Shown here: in pieces, positions 50,019 through 58,005 of the stretch
Position numbering within the stretch: the stretch's first letter is position 1
Layout of the letters: every line of letters starts with the position of its first letter
Assembly: GCA_015063125.1 (NCBI GenBank)
Contig: SUTB01000005.1
Span: 27,664 to 91,663 of the forward strand
DNA length: 64,000 nt
Reading direction: 5' to 3'
DNA from: Thermoplasmata archaeon
Lineage (GTDB): Archaea > Thermoplasmatota > Thermoplasmata > Methanomassiliicoccales > Methanomethylophilaceae
Translations under genes and position numbers: made by a program
Notes under the pieces: generated by a model
Seen by the model: only the letters and a program-made list of their open reading frames with translations
Told to the model about the DNA's origin: nothing
Database searches by the model: none

Positions 50019-51217
50019 ATCAGCATCTCCGATTCGATGAAAGGTGTTCCTCCGAGGGATCCATTGATGTACGCCTTGCGGATGTCGAGGTCGTTGCGTA
50101 CACGGTACTCCGTGAGGTTGTTCAGGGTTGATTCGGAGGTGTTCGCATCCTTGTTGGTCATCCAGACCTGGTCCCTGCGGACCATGGTCTGGTCAAGGAG
50201 CTCCGGATCATGGGTATTGAAGATCAGCTGGGCGTTCTCCGCGTTCTGTTCCGGGTCATGGAACAATCCGATTATCCATTTGCAAAGGTCTGTGTGGAAG
50301 CTCATGTCCATCTCGTCGACGCATAGGGTCAGGCCGTTCAGCAATGCGCTGATCACCGGACCGATGACGGCAAGGAAGCGGATGGTCCCGTTCGACTCCG
50401 CCGCGAGCGGAAGGAGCCGATCCTTCCCATCGACCGTGTGCTGCGCCCTGTAATCATGCATCCTCACGGCCATCGCTGCCGGTGTCACGTTTATGAGCTG
50501 CATGTTGTCGCGGAGGTCGGTTATCCCGAAGTCGGCTATCCTCAGTGCCTTCAGCACGTATCCTTTGAAGTCCGGATCCCTGTTCATGGTGTCGAAGAGC
50601 ATCTCCAGAGAGCTGCCCACATTGTAGTTGACGATGGTGATCAGTCCGTTGGAGAACCAATCGTGCACGGCCTTGCACTCAGCATCGTTGAACTGGGATG
50701 CGAAGGATGCGTAGAGCTTCTTCGGATCCATCCTCTTGGAGATGTCCGTCCTGATCTTGACATCGGAGTTGAACCTGTAATTCTGTCCGTCTCTTACGAA
50801 CGCCATCTTCTTCTTGCCGTTCGGATACGAGAACAGATGTTCCTCGCTTATTTTTTCTGAATCATAGCTGAACCCATAGATGTAGCGGATGCCCCCGTGG
50901 ATGAACTCGGCCTCGAACGACGTGGGCTTGGATGTGCATGCCGGGTCGAAAGCGAAAGGCATATGGTTCAGAGGCAGGGCCGGGTCGAACATGTTGGAGT
51001 TCATGACGAAATCCTTCATGAGGGATAGTGCTGCGAGCACGGTCGTCTTCCCGGATGCATTGGAACCGTAGATGCTGGCGGACCTCAGCAGCTTCGTCTT
51101 GCCGTCTTCCGAGACGTAAAGGTTGTGCGGGTGGAGTCTGTCCGGAGAGGCTTTGAGATTCAACGTGGTGCTGTCCTTGAAGCATTTGTAGTTCTCAAGG
51201 GTAAAGCGAATCAACAT
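50015..51217 (-). CDS. RloA-like AAA15-family ATPase
   Basis: A protein of 400 aa. It starts LIRFTLENYKCFKDSTTLNLKA, the ABC/SMC-like opening of AAA15 ATPases, with Walker A IYGSNASGKTTVLAAL near residue 50. The C-terminal signature includes TLCVDEMDMSFHTDL (Walker B-like) and LIFNTHDPELLDQTMVRRDQVW. Together with the RloB-like gene it forms a two-gene module similar in layout to OLD- and PARIS-type defence systems (ATPase plus TOPRIM effector). The ATPase would sense phage and license the effector; this is inference. The promoter carries a perfect AT palindrome (51271-51285). Confidence 0.83.
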   Translation of the reverse strand: MLIRFTLENYKCFKDSTTLNLKASPDRLHPHNLYVSEDGKTKLLRSASIYGSNASGKTTVLAALSLMKDFVMNSNMFDPALPLNHMPFAFDPACTSKPTSFEAEFIHGGIRYIYGFSYDSEKISEEHLFSYPNGKKKMAFVRDGQNYRFNSDVKIRTDISKRMDPKKLYASFASQFNDAECKAVHDWFSNGLITIVNYNVGSSLEMLFDTMNRDPDFKGYVLKALRIADFGITDLRDNMQLINVTPAAMAVRMHDYRAQHTVDGKDRLLPLAAESNGTIRFLAVIGPVISALLNGLTLCVDEMDMSFHTDLCKWIIGLFHDPEQNAENAQLIFNTHDPELLDQTMVRRDQVWMTNKDANTSESTLNNLTEYRVRNDLDIRKAYINGSLGGTPFIESEMLI

Positions 51218-51270
51218 GATTGTGTATATGCGAAATTTAATTATAAAATTTGTGACAAAATCACAATAAT

Positions 51271-51285
51271 CAAAATTTAATTTTG
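51271..51285 (-). promoter_or_regulatory. Palindromic element in the rloAB promoter
   Basis: CAAAATTTAATTTTG is a perfect 7+1+7 palindrome about 55-70 nt before the ATG at 51217. The stretch down to the ATG (TTATAAAATTTGTGACAAAATC) supplies TATA-like sequence. Probably an operator for the defence pair. Confidence 0.4.
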
Positions 51286-51650
51286 AATTTTAGGTTTTTA
51301 TACCTATGATTTGGAGATTGAAAAATGGTGCAGGCGGGCTATGGCTATATTTTCGGGAATTATATCGTATAATCTGCTGTTAAAGTGCTCGTACTTGCGG
51401 TCCAAAATCCTTATGACAAAAACTGTGATTCTTTTTCAAGTCATTGGCCGAAGTCTTTCTGTCGCATATTCGATATTGTATATTGAAAAGTGTAACCATA
51501 TGGTAAGGTCATCCTTATTATTCCGTAATGCGAGATGTCTCCGGCGATATCATGGACGGAGGGATTTCGACAGTCGCGGGGGATCATCCTATGTTCCGCT
51601 TTGAATACGCCTGTCGGTTCGAGATTGGAAAGTTGTAAGGAGGCAATAGG
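51286..51650. other. 365-bp gap with no convincing gene
   Basis: A 97-codon frame (51311-51604, plus) has no family features, mixed composition and no Shine-Dalgarno, so I leave it uncalled. The end of the stretch holds AAGGAGG (51637-51643), the Shine-Dalgarno of the small membrane protein gene at 51651. No RNA gene seen. Confidence 0.4.
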
Positions 51651-51836
51651 ATGAGAAGAGGGACTCTGGGTGCGGTCATCATGTTCTTCTGCATGATGAC
51701 CGTGCTGTTTTCCGTCGCGATCATGTTCGTGATCCTGGAAGATAACTGGACCATTGTGTTCTATCCCTTGATCGTTTCTCCGTTGGTCGCTGCATTCTGC
51801 TGGGCCATGGATTTGTCGGACTCTGAAGATGAATGA
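51651..51836 (+). CDS. Small two-helix membrane protein
   Basis: A protein of 61 aa with a strong Shine-Dalgarno (AAGGAGG, 8 nt before the ATG). Two hydrophobic stretches are visible: LGAVIMFFCMMTVLFSVAIMFVIL and FYPLIVSPLVAAFCWAM; the tail is acidic (DLSDSEDE). It is first of three tandem small membrane protein genes between the rloAB-like pair and a surface-protein module. Function unknown. Confidence 0.6.
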   Translation: MRRGTLGAVIMFFCMMTVLFSVAIMFVILEDNWTIVFYPLIVSPLVAAFCWAMDLSDSEDE

Positions 51837-51923
51837 TCATAGAAACGGTCAGGTTGTCCGATCCTCTGCTGTCGGTCATTAACTTGGATCGATAGGTATT
51901 CGATTGAGGTAAGGTGGTGTAGG

Positions 51924-52130
51924 ATGGGAAGAAAGGCTTGGTATGTGTTCATAATATTCTTTGCAGTCATGCTCCTGCTCCTATTGTTGACGGAGAAGGT
52001 CTCCGAAGGGATGTTCGGCGAGGATTGGATCTGGCTGAAGAGTTGGATCCTGCCTGTTTCTGCGGTCGTCGTCATATCCTTGGTCCTGATCTTCCGCAGG
52101 ACGTTACTGTCCTGGGAACAGGAGGGCTGA
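51924..52130 (+). CDS. Small two-helix membrane protein, paralogue 1
   Basis: A protein of 68 aa. Layout: MGRKAWYVFI, a first transmembrane segment (IIFFAVMLLLLLL), then SEGMFGEDWIWLKSW, a second segment (ILPVSAVVVISLVLIF) and a basic/acidic tail RRTLLSWEQEG. The same layout and the motif G-(x)-F-G-E-D-x-I occur in the next gene, so they arose by tandem duplication. Shine-Dalgarno AAGGTGG lies about 11 nt upstream. Confidence 0.62.
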   Translation: MGRKAWYVFIIFFAVMLLLLLLTEKVSEGMFGEDWIWLKSWILPVSAVVVISLVLIFRRTLLSWEQEG

Positions 52131-52164
52131 CCGATATGGTCTTTGTGAATCAAGGGGATGCATC

Positions 52165-52374
52165 ATGAGCAGGAAGGGTTGGTTATTCCTGATTGTCATA
52201 TTCTCTATCATGATGCTCCTTTCGTTGATTTCGGCTCTGATATGGGACGGGAGATTCGGTGAGGATATGATAGAATATGCCAATTGGCCCACGTACATCG
52301 TGGGTTCGATAGGTTTGATCCTGATCCTGGTGTTCCGTAAGAGGATCCAAGCATGGGAGAAGGATGAGGAATGA
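52165..52374 (+). CDS. Small two-helix membrane protein, paralogue 2
   Basis: A protein of 69 aa, paralogous to its neighbour: MSRKGWLFLI, first transmembrane segment (VIFSIMMLLSLISALI), then WDGRFGEDMIEYANW, second segment (PTYIVGSIGLILILVF), and tail RKRIQAWEKDEE. Shine-Dalgarno AAGGGGA lies 8 nt upstream. Short gaps (34 nt) put the three small genes in one transcript. Function unknown; the position next to defence and surface genes is suggestive only. Confidence 0.63.
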   Translation: MSRKGWLFLIVIFSIMMLLSLISALIWDGRFGEDMIEYANWPTYIVGSIGLILILVFRKRIQAWEKDEE

Positions 52375-52387
52375 GAACTCCGAAGAC

Positions 52388-52466
52388 GGCCGGGGGTTCC
52401 TGGTCTTTATTCGTGATCGAACGGTCTTTTTCGGTCGTGGATCTTTAGATCCACGATTCCCCGGCC
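52388..52466 (+). terminator. Multi-stem RNA structure / terminator after the small membrane proteins
   Basis: GGCCGGGG (52388-52395) pairs with CCCCGGCC (52459-52466), enclosing a perfect inner hairpin CGTGGATC-TTTA-GATCCACG (52436-52455). Together they form a branched ~79-nt structure. It starts 13 nt after the last small-protein stop and ends about 70 nt before the next promoter. Terminator function is likely; a small stable RNA is possible. Confidence 0.5.
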
Positions 52467-52563
52467 ATCATCAAAGATGTAAACTATCCGTGTCATCCAA
52501 AAGAGTTCGAGCATTATTCGAGACAGTATGCTGCCTATAACCGTCAACGATGCTGTACGAACC

Positions 52564-53016
52564 ATGGAAAACGGCCACAACCGCAGATCGATACCCATAT
52601 CGGGTGCGCTGGACGACAGGAAGAGGGCCTCGGAGAACCCTAGGTCGTACGAGGAGCTCCCGGAGGACATTAGAAGGATCCTGATGGAGAGGAGGTCGGA
52701 GGGCAGCGAGAGGAGGGGTGTTCTTCAAGTTCTGGAGGAGAAGCACGTGATGACCGCCCTGCTGTTCATAGACGAGATGTCCCCCGTGTTGAAGTCGGAT
52801 GTGTATAACACGGTGTCCAGGAGCGCCAACATGGTGCACAAGCTGGACGAGATGAGGTCGATAGGGCTGATAGAGATATACGAGACCGCCAGGACCAATT
52901 CCAATGTGATCGTGATTACTGATAAGGGTCACGATGTGGCCGAATTGGTAAGGCAGATGATAGACCTGGTCAAGGGAGAGTACAAGATGGGGGGGGGACA
53001 GGGTTCCCTTCCGTGA
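52564..53016 (+). CDS. Winged-helix protein, surface-module paralogue B
   Basis: From ATG 52564 the protein has 150 aa. It aligns with the paralogues at 35446 and 63204: arm GALDDRKRASENP, linker YEELPEDIRRILMERR, winged helix KHVMTALLFIDEMSPVLKSDVYNTVSRSANMVHKL, wing RTNSNVIVITDKG, and a helix VAELVRQMIDLVKGEYK. A TATA element (CTATAAC, ~52534-52540) 25 nt before 52564 supports this start over 52528. It ends 95 nt before leader RNA B, in the same direction. Probably regulates the surface gene or the module. Confidence 0.8.
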   Translation: MENGHNRRSIPISGALDDRKRASENPRSYEELPEDIRRILMERRSEGSERRGVLQVLEEKHVMTALLFIDEMSPVLKSDVYNTVSRSANMVHKLDEMRSIGLIEIYETARTNSNVIVITDKGHDVAELVRQMIDLVKGEYKMGGGQGSLP

Positions 53017-53110
53017 TAGCACGTTTGGTGTATACGGTCCTTCGAACCGTTGTTGTTCGGAGTTCCTTCGAGAGTTCTGTCCCTTTTAATCTTCCTTTCA
53101 GATTCTGTAG

Positions 53111-53308
53111 TTTCGACCGTATCTTTCTCCGTCAAGGGAAATTAGGGGCCCGAGACGGGATAAGAGGGTCGGGCGGTGAAAGGCCCGCGGGATCCATGAT
53201 TAAGGGCATGGGGTCCTGCAAGTAAACGGAGATTTTTCGACATCACCTTTCGATAGAAAGGCAACCCGGATCAGAGGTAAGATCACCGCTGAAAAGGAGA
53301 AATGAAAT
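53111..53308 (+). ncRNA. Conserved structured 5' leader RNA, copy B
   Basis: A leader of about 198 nt from TTTCGACC to the ATG of surface protein B; TATA CTTTTAAT lies at 53083-53090. P1 TCTCCGT/ACGGAGA (53126-53132/53226-53232), P2 GCGG/CCGC (53173-53176/53185-53188), P3 CCATG/CATGG with loop ATTAAGGG (53194-53198/53207-53211), P4 CCTTTC-GATA-GAAAGG (53246-53261), P5 CAG-A-GGT/ACC-G-CTG (53272-53278/53285-53291), immediately followed by AAAAGGAG. Compared with A and C the base pairs in P3, P4 and P5 change on both sides. Conserved single-stranded blocks include GGGAAATTAGGGGCC and TTTTTCGACATC. Confidence 0.72.
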
Positions 53309-56300
53309 ATGAATACAAAAGGAATCAAATTCCTGGCTGTCCTCGCAGTGTTGGCTTTCGCCTTCGCGGCCTTCGCAGTCGCCCTTCCCGCACAGGAGAA
53401 TGAGGCGGCAGCATGGGGAGCAATTGAGGCTACAGAGGCAGCAGAGGGAGCTGTCGATCAGACAAGCGGAAATAAAATCCTGGTCGCCGATAGGGAATAC
53501 ACGATCGCACCGAATAAAGTATCAGGTACTTACGGAATTTTCTTGCTCGACGGAGCCTCGATCACGATCGAGAAAGGCTCGGCGACAACATTCACAAGCC
53601 CTGGAATCATCGTCGGAGCGGCTACGAAGACCGTTGCAAATAATGAAGCCACGTACAACTACGCGAATGCGTCGAAGATCGTCTTCGCGAATCAGATCCT
53701 TGCGGATTATGTGATTGAGAACGACGGAGGAGTCATCAAGATCACGAGCACTTCAACGTACCTCACACAGAACAACATAACAGTTACTGATAACCATGCA
53801 ACATGGGGCGGTGAGTTCGCTATCGGTGATGTGAAGATCCTTGAGAAGGGAGAGTTGCTCGATGTAATTATTACCGGCACAAAGCTCTATGCAGGTATCG
53901 ACAATGCAACGACGGAGGTCACGGATACCGTGACCGTGATCCAGCAGGCGTCGAACGATATACAACTGGAAGCCAGGGGGGACCTCTACCTCAACGGCGG
54001 AATGGAGATCAAAAAGACAGATGGGGCGACTGGAGAGATCACGTTCACATCCGCGGCAGGTGCGACCACTACCGGTCAGATACAGGCATTCGACAACAAG
54101 ATTGTCCTCGACGCCTGTAATGGAGGATACACCGCGACAGGCGGAGTTATAACATCCATCGCCGCAGGGAAGATGAGCCTCAACGAAGGTACATTCACAA
54201 CACCCAGTGGCGGAAATTTCACTGTCACCGGGGCCCTGACGATAGGTAAGAACGCTACACTCAACTATGGCTATGCCAATGCAGGTGCAGGTGCATTGAC
54301 CATCGCGGACAATTCATCCCTGATCCTCTACGGAACACTCAACGCCAAAGACGGAGCGACCCTTGCAATCACTAACAACGGCGACGGAACCAACGACGGA
54401 AAGTTCGCCGCTTACAGCGGAGCCATCTTTGGGCAGGGAGTCTACACTACCATGGCTGCCAGCGATGTTTCACTCGGATCCGCTATGAAGGACGTAGAGA
54501 TGACCACAGAGCTCACATCTGACTTTACTGGTAATCAGATTCAGAATATCGTTATTACGAAGGATCTGGTCATCAGGCCTGGAGTGACGCTCGCTATTCT
54601 CGGTAAGCTCACGGTCAACCCTGGAGTTACTCTTACCGTATCCGACACCGCTACCCTGATACTCGGTGGAACGGTGTACAATGAAGAAACCGTCATCTCA
54701 AATCTGGCAACTGCTGATATTCAGGGAGAGATTGATGCTAAGAAGACCACTGTGGCCAATACAGGACTGTACTTCTTGTACGGAAACGGCTTCAACATCA
54801 CCGGAACTATTACTACGGATGCTCCCATGGATGTCAACGCCAAGACTACCTTCAAGAGCGGATCGCTCTTGACAGTCACCTCCAACGGAACACTCCTTGC
54901 AGGCGATGCTACAAGCATCAACTTCGCATCCGGCTCCAAGGGAGTCATCGAGGGAACCCTCGAGTACACCGCAGCTTCCGCTGCCGTGAACGTAGCAGGC
55001 ACCTTCGATATCGACGGTACTGTGAAGCTCTATGCTGGAGATTCAGACAAGAGCTACATCTACACCGTGGGCAACGGCGCGAAGGTCATCTTGTCCTCCG
55101 TCAAGTTCACCGACCTCGGTGACAATGAGGACGACGTCTTCGTTATTGCGGATGTCGGAACATCGATGAAGAACTCCGAGGGAACTTCCATCACCATCGC
55201 CGCAGGTAACACAATCACTGTCACAAGAGCAGGAACAGTGACCGGCACCCAGATCCTTTCAGGACTCACAGTCACCCAGACAGCGGCTTTGATCGATTCC
55301 TACGGAGTCGAGAAGCTCTCCAGCAAGCTGGATCTGTCCGGTTCAGTATCCTCGGGAACTGCTAATGTAATCACCATCACATTGACAGATGGCAATGTTG
55401 CCACGAATGTTTCTACAGGAATGACCGTCTCCGATATGCTTAGTATCGGTGAGAAGGTGCAGTTCACCGATTATAGGGCAACCTTGACGATTAGCGGTAC
55501 TATGTACAAGACTGTTACCGGGGACCCCATTGACTTTAGAGAAGCTGGAACTTATGGACCCTATGTCACCGTCACCGGTCTCCTGTCCGTAATCAACAAG
55601 GATACGATCACACAGATCAACGCTGCCTACTATGAAGAGACGGTAATGGGTATCAAGTACTACAATTACACTTCGTTGGAGAACGCCCTCCAGATCGGAA
55701 AGGACTTCAAGCTCCTCGGAAACATCTACGTCTACGGAGACGTGGAGATTCCTGCACCCATCAAAGTCGACGCCTCCGGTGCCACGATTTACGTCGGCGA
55801 CGGCGACTACAGGAATGCCAAGCTGACTGTCAAGGACGGAGCCAAGCTGACTATCAATGAGGCCATCGTGAACGGCTCCCTCGTATTCGAGGATTACACC
55901 ACCGGAAAGAAGGTCGGAGAGATTATATCCGATGTGTTCACCACAAATGGCAACTACCAGGTTTTCACCAACCTGTACACCGCACTCGCCGCTGCCGAGC
56001 CGGGAGACATAATCACTGTGACCAAGGACACCGCACCCGTTGTCCTCGATAAATCCGTAACCATTCCTGCGCTCGTTACCGTTGAGTTGGATGCTGGAAA
56101 GGCATTGAAGCTGAATGACGGAGTCGTATTGACTGTTAACGGAACCCTCAGCTCGTGGGATGCTCTGCAGACCGAGACCGGATCCGTATTCGTCAACAAT
56201 CCAACACTCGCCACATCTGGTGAAGTCAGGCTCATCGTCAACGGAGTGTTCGCCACAGTTGCGGATGCTTCCTATGCCAAATATGCAGCCACTGGAGCAT

Positions 56301-57769
56301 ACTACACCTACACCGACTCCGATGCGACCTACAACATGATCACCGACTTTGAGGTGGTCCCGCTGTTCATCGATGACAAGGCCAAGCCCGTCACCATCTA
56401 CGGAGACGAGACCGCAACCGACGTCGAGATCGCCGGAGACTACAAGATCTCTGTGGTGATTCCCGCAGGACAGTCCCTCAGCATGGGAACCCTGACCCTC
56501 GCCAAGGCGCAGATCAGCGCACCCACTGACGCAACCAAACCTTCCTTTACCGGTACTATCGGTTCCGAGGAGGGAGCAGTGAAGTTCGCCAATGCACAGG
56601 GATTCACTGTCGAAGAGAAGACCGTCAAGGGAGAGAGCATGCTGTTCGTAACCGGAACCATCACAAAGGGTAAGGGAACAGCAGACCTGTCCGTGAGCGC
56701 ATCCAAGGGTATCGTGTACGTCACCGGAACACTCGACGTATCATCGTTCACCGTCGCAGCCGATACCACCCTCGTCGTGGACGGTTCCAACAACAATGCC
56801 AAGATCGAGAACGGTTCGACCGCAACCATCAATGGAACCCTCTATGTTACCGACGGCGGAATCTTCGTTAACTCCGCTACCGAAGTGAAGAAGGGTGTCC
56901 AAGTACTCGGCGCACTTATCATCGCAGATTCTGATTCCGAGGCAGGCACCGCCGCAGGAAGCGCTACCATCGCCAAACTGTACGTCGGTGTCAAGAGGGC
57001 AGATGTGGACAAGAGGGGGGCCACCACCGCAGCATCAGCGTACGTTTCCGCATCCGTCATTGCCGGACTGAAGGAGGCTTTCGTGCTCGAGGGTTCCACC
57101 ATCAGTGAGGAAGTCGTCGATGGAATGGTCGTCAGCAAGTTCGTCGTTGAGAATGCAGCATACCTCACAGTCTACACGCTCTCGAATTCTGTCCTCACAG
57201 CGGGAGACATAGTATGTCCCCACTCCGAGGAAGTCGATTTCGAGTACTGGACCTACACGTCCTCTGGAACTGTTTATAAGGCTACCGGAACCGCGCTTAC
57301 GACATCCAGGACCTACACCGCACTCATCGACTACGATGTGTTCACCCTCATCGTCAAGACCGACGACGGAGTTAAGTCCGTTGCCGTCGACGGAAGGGAG
57401 CTCATCAACCTCGGTAACAACGTGTATGTTTCCTATACGAAGCAGTACTCCGAGAACGGAATGGGATTCAAGATGTCCGCAGGCAAGTACGTCCTGTCCT
57501 TCACCCTGAAGGACGGATACGAGGGAAGCCCCGTGCTGTACGATGCAGAGGGCAAGGCGGTCCTTGGAGGTTACGGAATCACCATCACCGGTGACGCAGA
57601 CCACAGGGATGTCACCTTCCAGCTCTCCGGAACTGAGAAGGAAGTCACTCCCGAGCCCACACCCGTCGAGCAGAACGAGTGGACCATCACCACCATCCTG
57701 CTCGTCATCCTCGTGATCCTGATAGCCGTCATGGCAGTCATCGTCGCGCTCAGGCTGAACAGGAGCTGA
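53309..57769 (+). CDS. Giant secreted surface/adhesin-like protein B, C-terminally anchored
   Basis: A protein of 1486 aa. Signal peptide MNTKGIKFLAVLAVLAFAFAAF is almost identical to that of protein A; the mature part begins around residue 30. The body is Thr/Val/Gly/Asn/Ala-rich with repeating short strands (GTLNAKDGATLAITNNGDG, NGTLLAGDATSINF), a beta-helix-like layout. A domain with TNLYTALAAAEPGDIITVTKD is shared with protein A (TNLYSALESAKAGDTVVITKD). The C-terminus has the conserved TFQLSGTEKEVTPEPTPVEQ linker, transmembrane anchor ILLVILVILIAVMAVIVAL and tail RLNRS. Cell-surface display by Sec export is expected; ligand unknown. Preceded by leader RNA B. Confidence 0.88.
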   Translation: MNTKGIKFLAVLAVLAFAFAAFAVALPAQENEAAAWGAIEATEAAEGAVDQTSGNKILVADREYTIAPNKVSGTYGIFLLDGASITIEKGSATTFTSPGIIVGAATKTVANNEATYNYANASKIVFANQILADYVIENDGGVIKITSTSTYLTQNNITVTDNHATWGGEFAIGDVKILEKGELLDVIITGTKLYAGIDNATTEVTDTVTVIQQASNDIQLEARGDLYLNGGMEIKKTDGATGEITFTSAAGATTTGQIQAFDNKIVLDACNGGYTATGGVITSIAAGKMSLNEGTFTTPSGGNFTVTGALTIGKNATLNYGYANAGAGALTIADNSSLILYGTLNAKDGATLAITNNGDGTNDGKFAAYSGAIFGQGVYTTMAASDVSLGSAMKDVEMTTELTSDFTGNQIQNIVITKDLVIRPGVTLAILGKLTVNPGVTLTVSDTATLILGGTVYNEETVISNLATADIQGEIDAKKTTVANTGLYFLYGNGFNITGTITTDAPMDVNAKTTFKSGSLLTVTSNGTLLAGDATSINFASGSKGVIEGTLEYTAASAAVNVAGTFDIDGTVKLYAGDSDKSYIYTVGNGAKVILSSVKFTDLGDNEDDVFVIADVGTSMKNSEGTSITIAAGNTITVTRAGTVTGTQILSGLTVTQTAALIDSYGVEKLSSKLDLSGSVSSGTANVITITLTDGNVATNVSTGMTVSDMLSIGEKVQFTDYRATLTISGTMYKTVTGDPIDFREAGTYGPYVTVTGLLSVINKDTITQINAAYYEETVMGIKYYNYTSLENALQIGKDFKLLGNIYVYGDVEIPAPIKVDASGATIYVGDGDYRNAKLTVKDGAKLTINEAIVNGSLVFEDYTTGKKVGEIISDVFTTNGNYQVFTNLYTALAAAEPGDIITVTKDTAPVVLDKSVTIPALVTVELDAGKALKLNDGVVLTVNGTLSSWDALQTETGSVFVNNPTLATSGEVRLIVNGVFATVADASYAKYAATGAYYTYTDSDATYNMITDFEVVPLFIDDKAKPVTIYGDETATDVEIAGDYKISVVIPAGQSLSMGTLTLAKAQISAPTDATKPSFTGTIGSEEGAVKFANAQGFTVEEKTVKGESMLFVTGTITKGKGTADLSVSASKGIVYVTGTLDVSSFTVAADTTLVVDGSNNNAKIENGSTATINGTLYVTDGGIFVNSATEVKKGVQVLGALIIADSDSEAGTAAGSATIAKLYVGVKRADVDKRGATTAASAYVSASVIAGLKEAFVLEGSTISEEVVDGMVVSKFVVENAAYLTVYTLSNSVLTAGDIVCPHSEEVDFEYWTYTSSGTVYKATGTALTTSRTYTALIDYDVFTLIVKTDDGVKSVAVDGRELINLGNNVYVSYTKQYSENGMGFKMSAGKYVLSFTLKDGYEGSPVLYDAEGKAVLGGYGITITGDADHRDVTFQLSGTEKEVTPEPTPVEQNEWTITTILLVILVILIAVMAVIVALRLNRS

Positions 57770-57820
57770 AGGTAACTTCGGAACCATGTTGAACAAAGAC
57801 CAATAACCAAAAGACAAACA

Positions 57821-57840
57821 GGGGGAGCAATCCCCCTTTC
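57821..57840 (+). terminator. Hairpin plus T-run after surface gene B
   Basis: GGGGGA-GCAA-TCCCCC forms a 6-bp stem followed by TTTCTT. Just upstream, AACCAAAAGACAAACA resembles the A/C-rich segment before the terminator of surface gene A. The remaining 57841-57946 shows no gene. Confidence 0.6.
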
Positions 57841-57946
57841 TTACAAATTATCGGGATCATGTCTTAATCTACCACGATCAACGGACGGCCATCGCTAATA
57901 TGATCGATTGTTAATCGTGATTAGATCCATCCCTCTAAAAGACAAT

Positions 57947-57984
57947 AAAAGTCAAAATCATATAATTTGACTTTTCTTTAAATA
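57947..57984 (+). promoter_or_regulatory. 10-bp inverted-repeat operator and TATA box of the fic gene
   Basis: AAAAGTCAAA (57947-57956) and TTTGACTTTT (57966-57975) are perfect reverse complements separated by 9 nt (ATCATATAA). The TATA box TTTAAATA (57977-57984) follows at once, 22-29 nt before the GTG start, so a bound dimer would block TBP or TFB. The BRE position lies within the right arm. Confidence 0.6.
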
Positions 57985-58005
57985 TTAATACATCACTGTC
58001 GCACT

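Noticed and set aside
51311..51604. A 97-codon plus-strand frame
   Set aside because: Irregular composition, no Shine-Dalgarno, no family; probably chance.
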